Shown: positions 1 to 13,484 of the stretch, piece after piece
How the letters are laid out: each line of letters starts with the position of its first letter
How positions within the stretch are numbered: position 1 is the stretch's first letter
Source of the DNA: Deroplatys truncata
Taxonomy: Eukaryota; Arthropoda; Insecta; Mantodea; Mantidae
Length of the DNA: 64,000 nucleotides
Direction: 5' to 3'
Assembly (NCBI GenBank): GCA_030765065.1
Contig: CM060985.1
Coordinates: forward strand, 1,860,001-1,924,000
The notes under the pieces: generated by a model
What the model was told of the DNA's origin: nothing
The model's input: the letters and a program-made list of their open reading frames with translations, nothing else
The model's database searches: none
Translations under genes and position numbers: made by a program

Positions 1-839
1 TGCTGACATTATAACAGCAGGGAATCTGTCTCAGTCCCCTACAAGAGTTTGTTGTCACATAGGAATCATAGATGAAGGTTCTGTGTGCTGGCATTATAAC
101 ATAGGGAATGTGTCTCACTTCTCTACAAGAGTTTGTTGTCACAGAAGAATCATAGATAAAGATTGTGTGTGCTGCCATTATAACAGTAGGGAATCTGTCT
201 CACTTCTCTACAAGAGTTTGTTGTCACATAGAAATCATACATGAAGATCCTGTGTGCTGCCATTATAACAGCAAGGTATCTGTCTCACTTCTCTACAAGA
301 GTTTGTTGTCACATAGGAATCATAGATGAAGATTCTGTGTGCTGCCATTATAACAGTAGGGAATCTGTCTCACTTCTCTACAAGAGTTTGTTGTCACATA
401 GGAATCATACATGAAGATTCTGTGTGCTGGCATTATAACAGCAGGGAATCTGTCTCACTTCTCTACAATAGTTTGTTGTCACATAGGAATCATACATGAA
501 GATTCTGTTTGCTGGCTTTATAAAAAGAGGGAATCTGTGTCACCTCTCTACAAGAGTTTGTTGTCACATAGGAATCACAGATGAAGATTCTGTGTGCTGA
601 CATAATAACATCAGGGAATCTGTCTGACGTCTCCACAAGAGTTTGTTGTCACATACGAATCATACATGAAGATTATGTGTGCCGCCATTATAACAGTAGG
701 GAATCTGTCTCACTTCTCTACAAGACTTTATTGTCACATAGGAATCATAGATGAAGATTCTGTGTGCTGACATTATAACAGCAGGGAATCTGTCTCACTT
801 CTCTACAAGAGTTTGTTGTCACATAGGAATCATACATGA

Positions 840-876
840 AGATTCTGTGTGCTGGCATTATAACAGCAGGGAATCT
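840..876. repeat. dyad symmetry inside the consensus monomer (representative copy)
   Basis: In the consensus monomer AGATTC is followed 25 bases later by its reverse complement GAATCT. Inside that pair TGCTG is followed by CAGCA. The result is a 37-base imperfect hairpin: 6-bp outer stem, TGTG/GG internal loop, 5-bp inner stem and 9-base loop GCATTATAA. The same arrangement is present in every monomer that keeps the consensus here. Variants such as GCCATTATAACAGTAGG weaken the inner stem. Whether it extrudes as a cruciform or binds a protein is unknown. Confidence 0.75.
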
Positions 877-3800
877 GTCTCACTTCTCTACAAGGGTTTA
901 TTGTCACAGAGGAATCATACATGCAGATTCTGTTTGATGGCATTATAACAAGAGGGAATCTGTCTCACCTATCCAGAGGAGTTTGTTGTCACATAGGAAT
1001 CATACATGAAGATTCTAGGTGCTGCCATTATAACAGCAGGGAATCTGTCTCACTTCTCTACAAGAGTTTGTTGTCACATAGGAATCAAACATGAAGATTC
1101 TGTGTGCTGGCATTATAAGAACACGGAATCTGTCTCACTTTTCTACAAGAGTTTGTTGTCACATGGGAATCATACATGAAGATTCCGTGTGCTGGCATTA
1201 TAACAACAGGGAATCTATCTCACTTCTCTACAAGAATTTGTTGTCACATAGGAATCATACGTGAAGATTCTGTGTGCTGGCATTATAACAGCAGAGAATC
1301 TGCCTCACTTCTCTACAAGAGTTTGTTATCACATAGGAATCATACACGAAGATTCTGTGTGCTGGCATTAAAACAACAGGGAATCTGTCTCACATCTCTA
1401 GAAGAGTTTGCTGTTACATAGAAATGATACATGAAGATTTTGTATGCTTGCATTATGACAGCAGGGAATCTGCCTCACTTCTCTACAAGCGTTTGTTGTT
1501 ACGTAGAAGTCATACATGAAGATTCTGTGTGCTGGTATTATAACAGCAGGGAATCTGTCTCACATCTCTAGAAGAGTTTGCTGTTACATAGAAATCATAC
1601 ATGAAGATTCAGTGTGCTGGCATTTTAACAACAGGGAATCTGTATCACTTCTCTACAAGAGCTTGATCTCACATGGGAATCATACAAAAAGATTCAGTGT
1701 GCTGGCATTATAACAACAGCGAATCTGTCTCACTTTTCTACAAGAGTTTGTTGTCACGTAGGAATCATACATGAAGATTCTGTGTGCTAACATTATAACA
1801 GCACGGAATCTGTCTCACTTCTCTACAAGAGCTTGATCTCACATGGGAATCATACAAAAAATTCAGTGTGCTGGCATTATAACAACAGCGAATCTGTTTC
1901 ACTTCTCTATAAGAGTTTGTTGTTACATAGGAATCATACATAAAGATTCTGTGTGCTGGCATTAAAACTGAGGGAATCCGTCCCACTACTCCACAAGGGT
2001 TTGTTATTAAATAGAAATCATACATGAAGATTTTGTATGATGATATTATAACAACAGGGTATCTGTGTTACTTCTCTACAAGATTGTTGTCACATAAGAA
2101 TCATACATGAAGACTCTGTGTGCTGGCATTACTACAGCAGGGAATCCGTCTCACTTCTCTACAAAAGTTTGTTGTCACATAGGAATCACATATGAACATT
2201 CTGGGTGCTGGCATTATAACAACAGGGAATATGTCTTACTTCTCTACAAGAATTCGTCGTCACATAGGAATCATAGATGAGGATTCTGCGTGCTGCCATT
2301 AGAACAACACGGAATGTGTCCTACTTCGCTATTAGAGTTTGTTGTCATATAGGAATCATAGATGAAGATTCTGTGTGCTGGCATTATAACAACAGGGAAT
2401 GTGTCTGACTTCTCTACAGGAGTTTGGTGTCACATAGGAATCATAGATGAAGAGTCTGTGTGCTGGCATTATAACAGCAGGAAATATGTCCCACTTCTCT
2501 ACAAGAGTTTGTTGTCGCATAGGAATAATACATGAAGATTCTCTGTGCTGACATTATAACAGCAGAGAAATATGTCTCACTTCTCTACAAGAGTTTGTTG
2601 TCACATAGGAATCATACATGAAGATTCTGTGTGCTGCCATTATAGCAACAGGGAATCTGTCTCACTTCTCTACAAGAGTTTGTTGTCACATAGGAATAAT
2701 ATATGAAGATTCTCTGTGCTGACATTATAACAGCAGGGAATATGTCTCACTCTTCTACAAGAGTTTGTTGTCACATAGGAATAATACAGGAAGTTTCTGT
2801 GCTGACATTATAACAGAAGGGAATATGTCTCACTTCTCTACAATAGTTTGTTGTCACATAGGAATAATACAGGAAGATTCTGTGCTGCCATTATAACTTC
2901 AGGGAATATGTCTCACTTCTCTACAAGGGTTTGTTGTCACATAGGAATAATACATGAAGATTCTGTGTGCTGGCAGTATAACAGCAGAGAATATGTCTCA
3001 CTTCTCTACAAGAGTTTGTTGTCACATAGGAATAATACATTAAGTTTCTGTGTGCTGCCATTATAACTTTAGGGAATATATCTCACTTCTCTACAAGGGT
3101 TTGTTGTCACATAGGAATAATACATGAAGATTCTCTGTGCTGACATTATAACAGCAGGGAATCTGTATCACTTCTCTACAAGGGTTTGTTGTCACATAGG
3201 AATAATACATGAAGATTCTCTATGCTGACATTATAACAGCAGGGAATCTGTCTCACTTCTCTACAAGAGTTTGTTGTCACATAGGAATCATACATGAATA
3301 TTCTGTTTGCTGGCTTTATAAAAAGAGGGAATCTGTCTCACCTCTCTACAAGAGTTTGTTGTCACATAGGAATCACAGATGAAGATTCTGTGTGCTGATA
3401 TTATAACATCAGGGAATCTGTCTGACTTCTCTACAAGAGTTTGTTGTCACATAGGAATCATACATGAACATTCTGCGTGCTGCCATTATAACAGAGGAAA
3501 TATGTCTCTCTTCTCTACAAGAGTTCGTTGTCACATAGGAATCATGCATGAAGATTCTGTGTGTTGGCATTATAACAGCAGGGAATCAATCTCACTTCTC
3601 TACAAGGGTTTGCTAGCACATAGGAATCATACATGAAGATTATGTGTGCTGGCATTATAACACACAGAATATGTCTCACTTCTCTACAAGAGTTTGATGT
3701 CACATTGGAATAATACAAGAAGATTCTGTGTGTTGGCATTATAACAGCAGGGAATCAATCTCGCTTCCCTACAAGAGTTTGTTGTCACATAGGAACCATA

Positions 3801-4089
3801 CATGAAGATTCTGTTTGCTGGCATTTTAACAACAGGGAATCTGTATCACTTCTCTACAAGAGCTTGATCTCACATGGGAATCATACAAAAAGATTCAGTG
3901 TGCTGGCATTATAACAACAGCGAATCTGTCTCACTTTTCTACAAGAGTTTGTTGTCACGTAGGAATCATACATGAAGATTCTGTGTGCTAACATTATAAC
4001 AGCACGGAATCTGTATCACTTCTCTACAAGGGTTTGTTGTCACATAGGAATAATACATGAAGATTCTCTATGCTGACATTATAACAGCA

Positions 4090-6770
4090 GGGAATCAATC
4101 TCAATTCTCTACAAGAGTTTGTTGTCACATAGGAATCATACATGAAGATTCTATGTGTTGGCATTATAACATCAGGGAATCTGTCTGACTTCTCCACAAG
4201 AGTTTGTTGTCACATACGAATCATACATGAAGATTCTGTGTGCTGCCATTATAACATTAGGGAATCTGTCTCACTTCTCTACAAGAGTTTATTGTAACAT
4301 ACGAATCATAGATGAAGATTCTGTGTGCTGACATTATAACAGCAGGGAATCTGTCTCACTTCTCTACAAGAGTTTGTTGTCACATAGGAATCATACATGA
4401 ACATTCTGTGTGCCGCCATTATAACAGCAGGGAATCTGTCTCACTTTTCTACAAGAGTTTATTGACACATAGGAATCATACATGAAGATTCTGTGTGCCG
4501 CATTATAACAGCAGGGAATCTGATTCACTTCTCTACAAGAGTTTGATTTGACAGAGGAATCATACACGAAGTTTCTGTGTGCTGTCATTATAACAACAGG
4601 GAATCTGTCTTCACTCTCTACAATAGTTAGTCACATAACAATCATACATGAAGATTCTGTGTGCTGACATTATAACAGCAGGAAGTATGTCCCACTTCTC
4701 TACAAGAGTTTGTTGTCACATAGGAATAATACATGAAGATTCTCTGTGCTGACATTATAACAGCAGAGAAATATGTCTCACATCTCTACAAGAGTTTGTT
4801 GTCACATAGAAATCATACATGAAGATTCTGTGTGCTGGCATGATAACAGTAGGAAATGTGTCTCACTTCTCTACAAGAGTTTGTTGTCACATAGGAATCA
4901 CAGATGAAGATTCTGTGTTCTGACATAATAACATCAGGGAATCTGTCTGACTGCTCCACAAGAGTTTGTTGTCACATACGAATCATACATGAAGATTCTG
5001 TGTGCCGCCATTATAACAGTAGGGAATCTGTCTCACTTCTCTACAAGAGTTTATTGTCACATAGGAATCACAGATGAGGATTCTGTGTGCTGATACATTA
5101 TAACAGCAGGGAATCTGTATCACTTCTCTACAAGAGTTTGTTGTCACATAGGAATCATACATGAAGATTCTGTGTGCTGGCATTATAACAGCAGGGAATC
5201 TGTCTCGCTTCTCTACAAGGGTTTATTGTCACACAGGAATCATACATGCAGATTCTGTTTGATGGCATTATAACAAGAGGGAATCTGTCTCACCTATCCG
5301 CAGGAGTTTGTTGTCACATAGGAATCATACATGAAGATTCTAGGTTCTGCCATTATAACAGCAGGGAATCTGTCTCACTTCTCTACAAGAGTTTGTTGTC
5401 ACATAGGAATCAAACATGAAGATTCTGTGTGCTGGCATTATAAGAACACGGAATCTGTCTCACTTCTCTACAAGAGTTTGTTGTCACATGGGAATCAAAC
5501 ATGACGATTCCGTGTGCTGGCATTATAACAGCAGGGAATCTGCCTCACTTCTCTACAAGAGTTTGTTTTCACATGGGAATCATACACGAAGATTCTGTGT
5601 GCTGGCATTATAACTGCAGTGAATCCGACTCACTTCTCTACAAGAGTTTGCTGTTACATAGGAATCATACATGAAGATTCTGTGTGCTGCCATTATAACA
5701 GCAGGGTATCTGTCTCACTTCTCTACAAGAGTTTGTTGTCACATAGGAATCATAGATGAAGATTCTGTGTGCTGCCATTATAACAGTAGGGAATCTGTCT
5801 CACTTCACTACTAGAGTTTGTTGTCACATAGGAATTATACATGAAGATTCTGTGTGCTGGCATTATAACAGCAGGGAATCTGTCTCACTTATCTACAAGA
5901 GTTTGTTGTCACATAGGAAGAATACATGAAGATTCTGTTTGTTGGCATTATAACAGCAGGGAATCAATCTCAATTCTCTACAAGAGTTTGTCGTCACATA
6001 GGAATCATACATGAAGATTCTATGTGTTGGCATTATAACATCAGGGAATCTGTCTGACTTCTCCACAAGAATTTGTTGTCACATACGAATCATACATGAA
6101 GATTCTGTGTGCTGCCATTATAACAGTAGGGAATCTGTCTCACTTCTCTACAAGAGTTTATTGTCACATACGAATCATAGATGAAGATTCTGTGTGCTGA
6201 CATTATAACAGCAGGGAATCTGTCTCACTTCTCTACAAGAGTTTGTTGTCACATAGGAATCATACATGAACATTCTGTGTGCCGCCATTATAACAGCAGG
6301 GAATCTGTCTCACTTTTCTACAAGAGTTTATTGACACATAGGAATCATACATGAAGATTCTGTGTGCCGCATTATAACAGCAGGGAATCTGTCTCACTTC
6401 TCTACAAGAGTTTGATGTGACAGAGGAATCATACACGAAGTTTCTGTGTGCTGTCATTATAACAACAGGGAATCTGTCTCAACTCTCTACAATAGTTAGT
6501 CACATAACAATCATACATGAAGATTCTGTGTGGTGGCATTATATCAGCAGGAAGTATGTGCCACTTCTCTACAAGAGTTTGTTGTCACATAGGAATAATA
6601 CATGAAGATTCTCTGTGCTGATATTATAACAGCAGAGAAATATGTCTCACTTCTCTACAAGAGTTTGTTGTCACATAGAAATCATACATGAAGATTCTGT
6701 GTGCTGGCATTATAACAGCAGGAAGTATGTCCCACTTCTCGTCAAGAGTTTGTTGTCACATAGGAATAAT
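4090..6770. repeat. internal 22-monomer duplication within the HOR
   Basis: About 0.8 kb at 4090-4900 returns at 5960-6770 with an offset of 1869 bp (22 monomers). The copies share the TCAATCTCAATTC monomer, the TGTGTTGG and ACATCAGG monomers, the GAACATTCTGTG monomer and a group with the shortened TTAGTCACATAACAATC monomer. The same pair recurs in segment 2 (11091 and 12958), so the duplication is an old part of the HOR design. Confidence 0.75.
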
Positions 6771-6786
6771 ACATGAAGATTCTCTA

Positions 6787-9700
6787 TGCTAACATTATAA
6801 CAGCAGGGAATCTGTCTCACTCCCCTACAAGAGTTTGTTGTCACATAGGAATCATAGATGAAGGTTCTGTGTGCTGGCATTATAACATAGGGAATGTGTC
6901 TCACTTCTCTACAAGAGTTTGTTGTCACAGAAGAATCATAGATAAAGATTGTGTGTGCTGCCATTATAACAGTATGGAATCTGTCTCACTTCTCTACAAG
7001 AGTTTGTTGTCACATAGAAATCATACATGAAGATCCTGTGTGCTGCCATTATAACAGCAAGGTATCTGTCTCACTTCTCTACAAGAGTTTGTTGTCACAT
7101 AGGAATCATAGATGAAGATTCTGTGTGCTGCCATTATAACAGTAGGGAATCTGTCTCACTTCTCTACAAGAGTTTGTTGTCACATAGGAATCATACATGA
7201 AGATTCTGTGTGCTGGCATTATAACAGCAGGGAATCTGTCTCACTTCTCTACAATAGTTTGTTGTCACATAGGAATCATACATGAAGATTCTGTTTGCTG
7301 GCTTTATAAAAAGAGGGAATCTGTGTCACCTCTCTACAAGAGTTTGTTGTCACATACGAATCACAGATGAAGATTCTGTGTGCTGACATAATAACATCAG
7401 GGAATCTGTCTGACGTCTCCACAAGAGTTTGTTGTCACATACGAATCATACATGAAGATTATGTGTGCCTCCATTATAACAGTAGGGAATCTGTCTCACT
7501 TCTCTACAAGACTTTATTGTCACATAGGAATCATAGATGAAGATTCTGTGTGCTGACATTATAACAGCAGGGAATCTGTCTCACTTCTCTACAAGAGTTT
7601 GTTGTCACATAGGAATCATACATGAAGATTCTGTGTGCTGGCATTATAACAGCAGGGAATCTGTCTCACTTCTCTACAAGGGTTTATTGTCACAGAGGAA
7701 TCATACATGCAGATTCTGTTTGATGGCATTATAACAAGAGGGAATCTGTCTCACCTATCCAGAGGAGTTTGTTGTCACATAGGAATCATACATGAAGATT
7801 CTGTGTGCTGGCATTATAAGAACACGGAATCTGTCTCACTTTTCTACAAGAGTTTGTTGTCACATGGGAATCATACATGAAGATTCCGTGTGCTGGCATT
7901 ATAACAACAGGGAATCTATCTCACTTCTCTACAAGAATTTGTTGTCACATAGGAATCATACGTGAAGATTCTGTGTGCTGGCATTATAACAGCAGAGAAT
8001 CTGCCTCACTTCTCTACAAGAGTTTGTTATCACATAGGAATCATACACGAAGATTCTGTGTGCTGGCATTAAAACAACAGGGAATCTGTCTCACATCTCT
8101 AGAAGAGTTTGCTGTTACATAGAAATGATACATGAAGATTTTGTATGCTTGCATTATGACAGCAGGGAATCTGCCTCACTTCTCTACAAGCGTTTGTTGT
8201 TACATAGAAGTCATACATGAAGATTCTGTGTGCTGGTATTATAACAGCAGGGAATCTGTCTCACATCTCTAGAAGAGTTTGCTGTTACATAGAAATCATA
8301 CATGAAGATTCTGTTTGCTGGCATTTTAACAACAGGGAATCTGTATCACTTCTCTACAAGAGCTTGATCTCACATGGGAATCATACAAAAAGATTCAGTG
8401 TGCTGGCATATAACAACAGCGAATCTGTCTCACTTTTCTACAAGAGTTTGTTGTCACGTAGGAATCATACATGAAGATTCTGTGTGCTAACATTATAACA
8501 GCACGGAATCTGTCTCACTTCTCTACAAGAGCTTGATCTCACATGGGAATCATACAAAAAATTCAGTGTGCTGGCATTATAACCACAGCGAATCTGTTTC
8601 ACTTCTCTATAAGAGTTTGTTGTTACATAGGAATCATACATAAAGATTCTGTGTGCTGGCATTAAAACTGAGGGAATCCGTCCCACTACTCTACAAGAGT
8701 TTGTTGTTAAATAGAAATCATACATGAAGATTTTGTATGCTGATATTATAACAACAGGGTATCTGTGTTACTTCTCTACAAGATTGTTGTCACATAGGAA
8801 TCATACATGAAGACTCTGTGTGCTGGCATTACTACAGCAGGGAATCCGTCTCACTTCTCTACAAAAGTTTGTTGTCACATAGGAATCACATATGAACATT
8901 CTGGGTGCTGGCATTATAACAACAGGGAATATGTCTTACTTCTCTACAAGAATTCGTTGTCACATAGGAATCATAGATGAGGATTCTGCGTGCTGCCATT
9001 AGAACAACACGGAATGTGTCCTACTTCGCTATAAGAGTTTGTTGTCATATAGGAATCATAGATGAAGATTCTGTGTGCTGGCATTATAACAACAGGGAAT
9101 GTATCTGACTTCTCTACAGGAGTTAGCTGTCACATAGGAATCATAGATGAAGAGTCTGTGTGCTGGCATTATAACAGCAGGAAATATGTCCCACTTCTCT
9201 ACAGGAGTTTGTTGTCGCATAGGAATAATACATGAAGATTCTCTGTGCTGACATTATAACAGCAGAGAAATATGTCTCACTTCTCTACAAGAGTTTGTTG
9301 TCACATAGGAATCATACATGAAGATTCTGTGTGCTGCCATTATAGCAACAGGGAATCTGTCTCACTTCTCTACAAGAGTTTGTTGTCACATAGGAATAAT
9401 ATATGAAGATTCTCTGTGCTGACATTATAACAGCAGGGAATATGTCTCACTCCTCTACAAGAGTTTGTTGTCACATAGGAATAATACAGGAAGTTTCTGT
9501 GCTGACATTATAACAGCAGGGAATATGTCTCACTTCTCTACAATAGTTTGTTGTCACATAGGAATAATACAGGAAGTTTCTGTGCTGCCATTATAACTTC
9601 AGGGAATATGTCTCACTTCTCTACAAGGGTTTGTTGTCACATAGGAATAATACATGAAGATTCTGTGTGCTGGCAGTATAACAGCAGAGAATATGTCTCA

Positions 9701-12700
9701 CTTCTCTACAAGAGTTTGTTGTCACATAGGAATAATACATTAAGTTTCTGTGTGCTGCCATTATAACTTTAGGGAATATGTCTCACTTCTCTACAAGGGT
9801 TTGTTGTCACATAGGAATAATACATGAAGATTCTCTGTGCTGACATTATAACAGCAGGGAATCTGTATCACTTCTCTACAAGGGTTTGTTGTCACATAGG
9901 AATAATACATGAAGATTCTCTATGCTGACATTATAACAGCAGGGAATCTGTCTCACTTCTCTACAAGAGTTTGTTGTCACATAGGAATCATACATGAATA
10001 TTCTGTTTGCTGGCTTTATAAAAAGAGGGAATCTGTCTCACCTCTCTACAAGAGTTTGTTGTCACATAGGAATCACAGATGAAGATTCTGTGTGCTGATA
10101 TTATAACATCAGGGAATCTGTCTGACTTCTCTACAAGAGTTTGTTGTCACATAGGAATCATACATGAAGATTCTGCGTGCTGCCATTATAACAGAGGAAA
10201 TATGTCTCTCTTCTCTACAAGAGTTCGTTGTCACATAGGAATCATGCATGAAGATTCTGTGTGTTGGCATTATAACAGCAGGGAATCAATCTCACTTCTC
10301 TACAAGGGTTTGCTAGCACATAGGAATCATACATGAAGATTATGTGTGCTGGCATTATAACACACAGAATATGTCTCACTTCTCTACAAGAGTTTGATGT
10401 CACATTGGAATAATACAAGAAGATTCTGTGTGTTGGCATTATAACAGCAGGGAATCAATCTCGCTTCTCTACAAGAGTTTGTTGTCACATAGGAACCATA
10501 CATGAAGATTCTGTTTGCTGGCATTTTAACAACAGGGAATCTGTATCACTTCTCTACAAGAGCTTGATCTCACATGGGAATCATACAAAAAGATTCAGTG
10601 TGCTGGCATTATAACAACAGCGAATCTGTCTCACTTTTCTACAAGAGTTTGTTGTCACGTAGGAATCATACATGAAGATTCTGTGTGCTAACATTATAAC
10701 AGCACGGAATCTGTATCACTTCTCTACAAGGGTTTGTTGTCACATAGGAATAATACATGAAGATTCTCTATGCTGACATTATAACAGCAGGGAATCAATC
10801 TCAATTCTCTACAAGAGTTTGTTGTCACATAGGAATCATACATGAAGATTCTATGTGTTGGCATTATAACATCAGGGAATCTTTCTGACTTCTCCACAAG
10901 AGTTTGTTGTCACATACGAATCATACATGAAGATTCTGTGTGCTGCCATTATAACAGTAGGGAATCTGTCTCACTTCTCTACAAGAGTTTATTGTCACAT
11001 ACGAATCATAGATGAAGATTATGTGTGCTGACATTATAACAGCAGGGAATCTGTCTCACTTCTCTACAAGAGTTTGTTGTCACATAGGAATCATACATGA
11101 ACATTCTGTGTGCCGCCATTATAACAGCAGGGAATCTGTCTCACTTTTCTACAAGAGTTTATTGACACATAGGAATCATACATGAAGATTCTGTGTGCCG
11201 CATTATAACAGCAGGGAATCTGATTCACTTCTCTACAAGAGTTTGATTTGACAGAGGAATCATACACGAAGTTTCTGTGTGCTGTCATTATAACAACAGG
11301 GAATCTGTCTTCACTCTCTACAATAGTTAGTCACATAACAATCATACATGAAGATTCTGTGTGCTGGCATTATAACAGCAGGAAGTATGTCCCACTTCTC
11401 TACAAGAGTTTGTTGTCACATAGGAATAATACATGAAGATTCTCTGTGCTGACATTATAACAGCAGAGAAATATGTCTCACATCTCTACAAGAGTTTGTT
11501 GTCACATAGAAATCATACATGAAGATTCTGTGTGCTGGCATTATAACAGTAGGAAATGTGTCTCACTTCTCTACAAGAGTTTGTTGTCACATAGGAATCA
11601 CAGATGAAGATTCTGTGTTCTGACATAATAACATCAGGGAATCTGTCTGACTGCTCCACAAGAGTTTGTTGTCACATACGAATCATACATGAAGATTCTG
11701 TGTGCCGCCATTATAACAGTAGGGAATCTGTCTCACTTCTCTACAAGAGTTTATTGTCACATAGGAACCATAGATGAAGATTCTGTGTGCTGACATTATA
11801 ACAGCAGGGAATCTGTATCACTTCTCTACAAGAGTTTGTTGTCACATAGGAATCATACATGAAGATTCTGTGTGCTGGCATTATAACAGCAGGGAATCTG
11901 TCTCGCTTCTCTACAAGGGTTTATTGTCACACAGGAATCATACATGCAGATTCTGTTTGATGGCATTATAACAAGAAAGAATCTGTCTCACCTATCCACA
12001 GGAGTTTGTTGTCACATAGGAATCATACATGAAGATTCTAGGTTCTGCCATTATAACAGCAGGGAATCTGTCTCACTTCTCTACAAGAGTTTGTTGTCAC
12101 ATAGGAATCAAACATGAAGATTCTGTGTGCTGGCATTATAAGAACACGGAATCTGTCTCACTTCTCTACAAGAGTTTGTTGTCACATGGGAATCAAACAT
12201 GACGATTCCGTGTGCTGGCATTATAACAGCAGGGAATCTGCCTCACTTCTCTACAAGAGTTTGTTTTCACATGGGAATCATACACGAAGATTCTGTGTGC
12301 TGGCATTATAACTGCAGTGAATCCGACTCACTTCTCTACAAGAGTTTGCTGTTACATAGGAATCATACATGAAGATTCTGTGTGCTGCCATTATAACAGC
12401 AGGGTATCTGTCTCACTTCTCTACAAGAGTTTGTTGTCACATAGGAATCATAGATGAAGATTCTGTGTGCTGCCCTTATAACAGTAGGGAATCTGTCTCA
12501 CTTCACTACTAGAGTTTGTTGTCACATAGGAATTATACATGAAGATTCTGTGTGCTGGCATTATAACAGCAGGGAATCTGTCTCACTTATCTACAAGAGT
12601 TTGTTGTCACATAGGAAGAATACATGAAGATTCTGTGTGTTGGCATTATAACAGCAGGGAATCAATCTCAATTCTCTACAAGAGTTTGTCGTCACATAGG

Positions 12701-13484
12701 AATCATACATGAAGATTCTATGTGTTGGCATTATAACATCAGGGAATCTGTCTGACTTCTCCACAAGAATTTGCTGTCACATACGAATCATACATGAAGA
12801 TTCTGTGTGCTGCCATTATAACAGTAGGGAATCTGTCTCACTTCTCTACAAGAGTTTATTGTCACATACGAATCATAGATGAAGATTCTGTGTGCTGACA
12901 TTATAACAGCAGGGAATCTGTCTCACTTCTCTACAAGAGTTTGTTGTCACATAGGAATCATACATGAACATTCTGTGTGCCGCCATTATAACAGCAGGGA
13001 ATCTGTCTCACTTTTCTACAAGAGTTTATTGACACATAGGAATCATACATGAAGATTCTGTGTGCCGCATTATAACAGCAGGGAATCTGTCTCACTTCTC
13101 TACAAGAGTTTGATGTGACAGAGGAATCATACACGAAGTTTCTGTGTGCTGTCATTATAACAACAGGGAATCTGTCTCAACTCTCTACAATAGTTAGTCA
13201 CATAACAATCATACATGAAGATTCTGTGTGGTGGCATTATATCAGCAGGAAGTATGTGCCACTTCTCTACAAGAGTTTGTTGTCACATAGGAATAATACA
13301 TGAAGATTCTCTGTGCTGATATTATAACAGCAGAGAAATATGTCTCACTTCTCTACAAGAGTTTGTTGTCACATAGAAATCATACATGAAGATTCTGTGT
13401 GCTGGCATTATAACAGCAGGAAGTATGTCCCACTTCTCGTCAAGAGTTTGTTGTCACATAGGAATAATACATGAAGATTCTCTA
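6787..13484. repeat. HOR segment 2 (type 1, 79 monomers)
   Basis: This 6698-bp copy repeats segment 1 monomer by monomer: variant blocks at 1176, 2848, 3379, 4391, 5416 and 6417 recur at 7877, 9548, 10079, 11091, 12114 and 13115. A length of 6698 bp is close to 79 monomers of 84.8 bp. It is the best reference copy of the type 1 HOR in the window. Confidence 0.85.

Larger units (their letters stand above)
1..6786. repeat. HOR segment 1 (type 1, about 80 monomers)
   Basis: Runs from the window edge, which lies at the TGCT of the CTCCCCTAC marker monomer, to the base before the next marker. It aligns with segment 2 at an offset of 6786 near the start and 6700-6701 after about position 1100, because it carries one monomer (about 1011-1095) that segment 2 lacks. 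It is type 1: the stretch about 2500-3230 is dominated by AATAATAC monomers, and 3300-4090 holds TATAAAAAG and TCAATCTC variants. It also contains an internal 22-monomer duplication (4090-4900 and 5960-6770). Hand comparison of several lines suggests about 1 percent difference from segment 2. Confidence 0.85.

Noticed and set aside
751-948. Recurrent 60-110-residue open frames on both strands of the satellite, with MKILCAG and MPTHRIF starts
   Set aside because: The monomer is 3x28+1 bp and poor in stops, so a frame entering at ATG in ACATGAAG reads about two monomers (57 codons) until TGA in the same motif comes into frame. Longer frames occur only where that TGA is mutated or a one-base indel shifts phase. 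They overlap on both strands, and their apparent conservation is satellite homogeneity.
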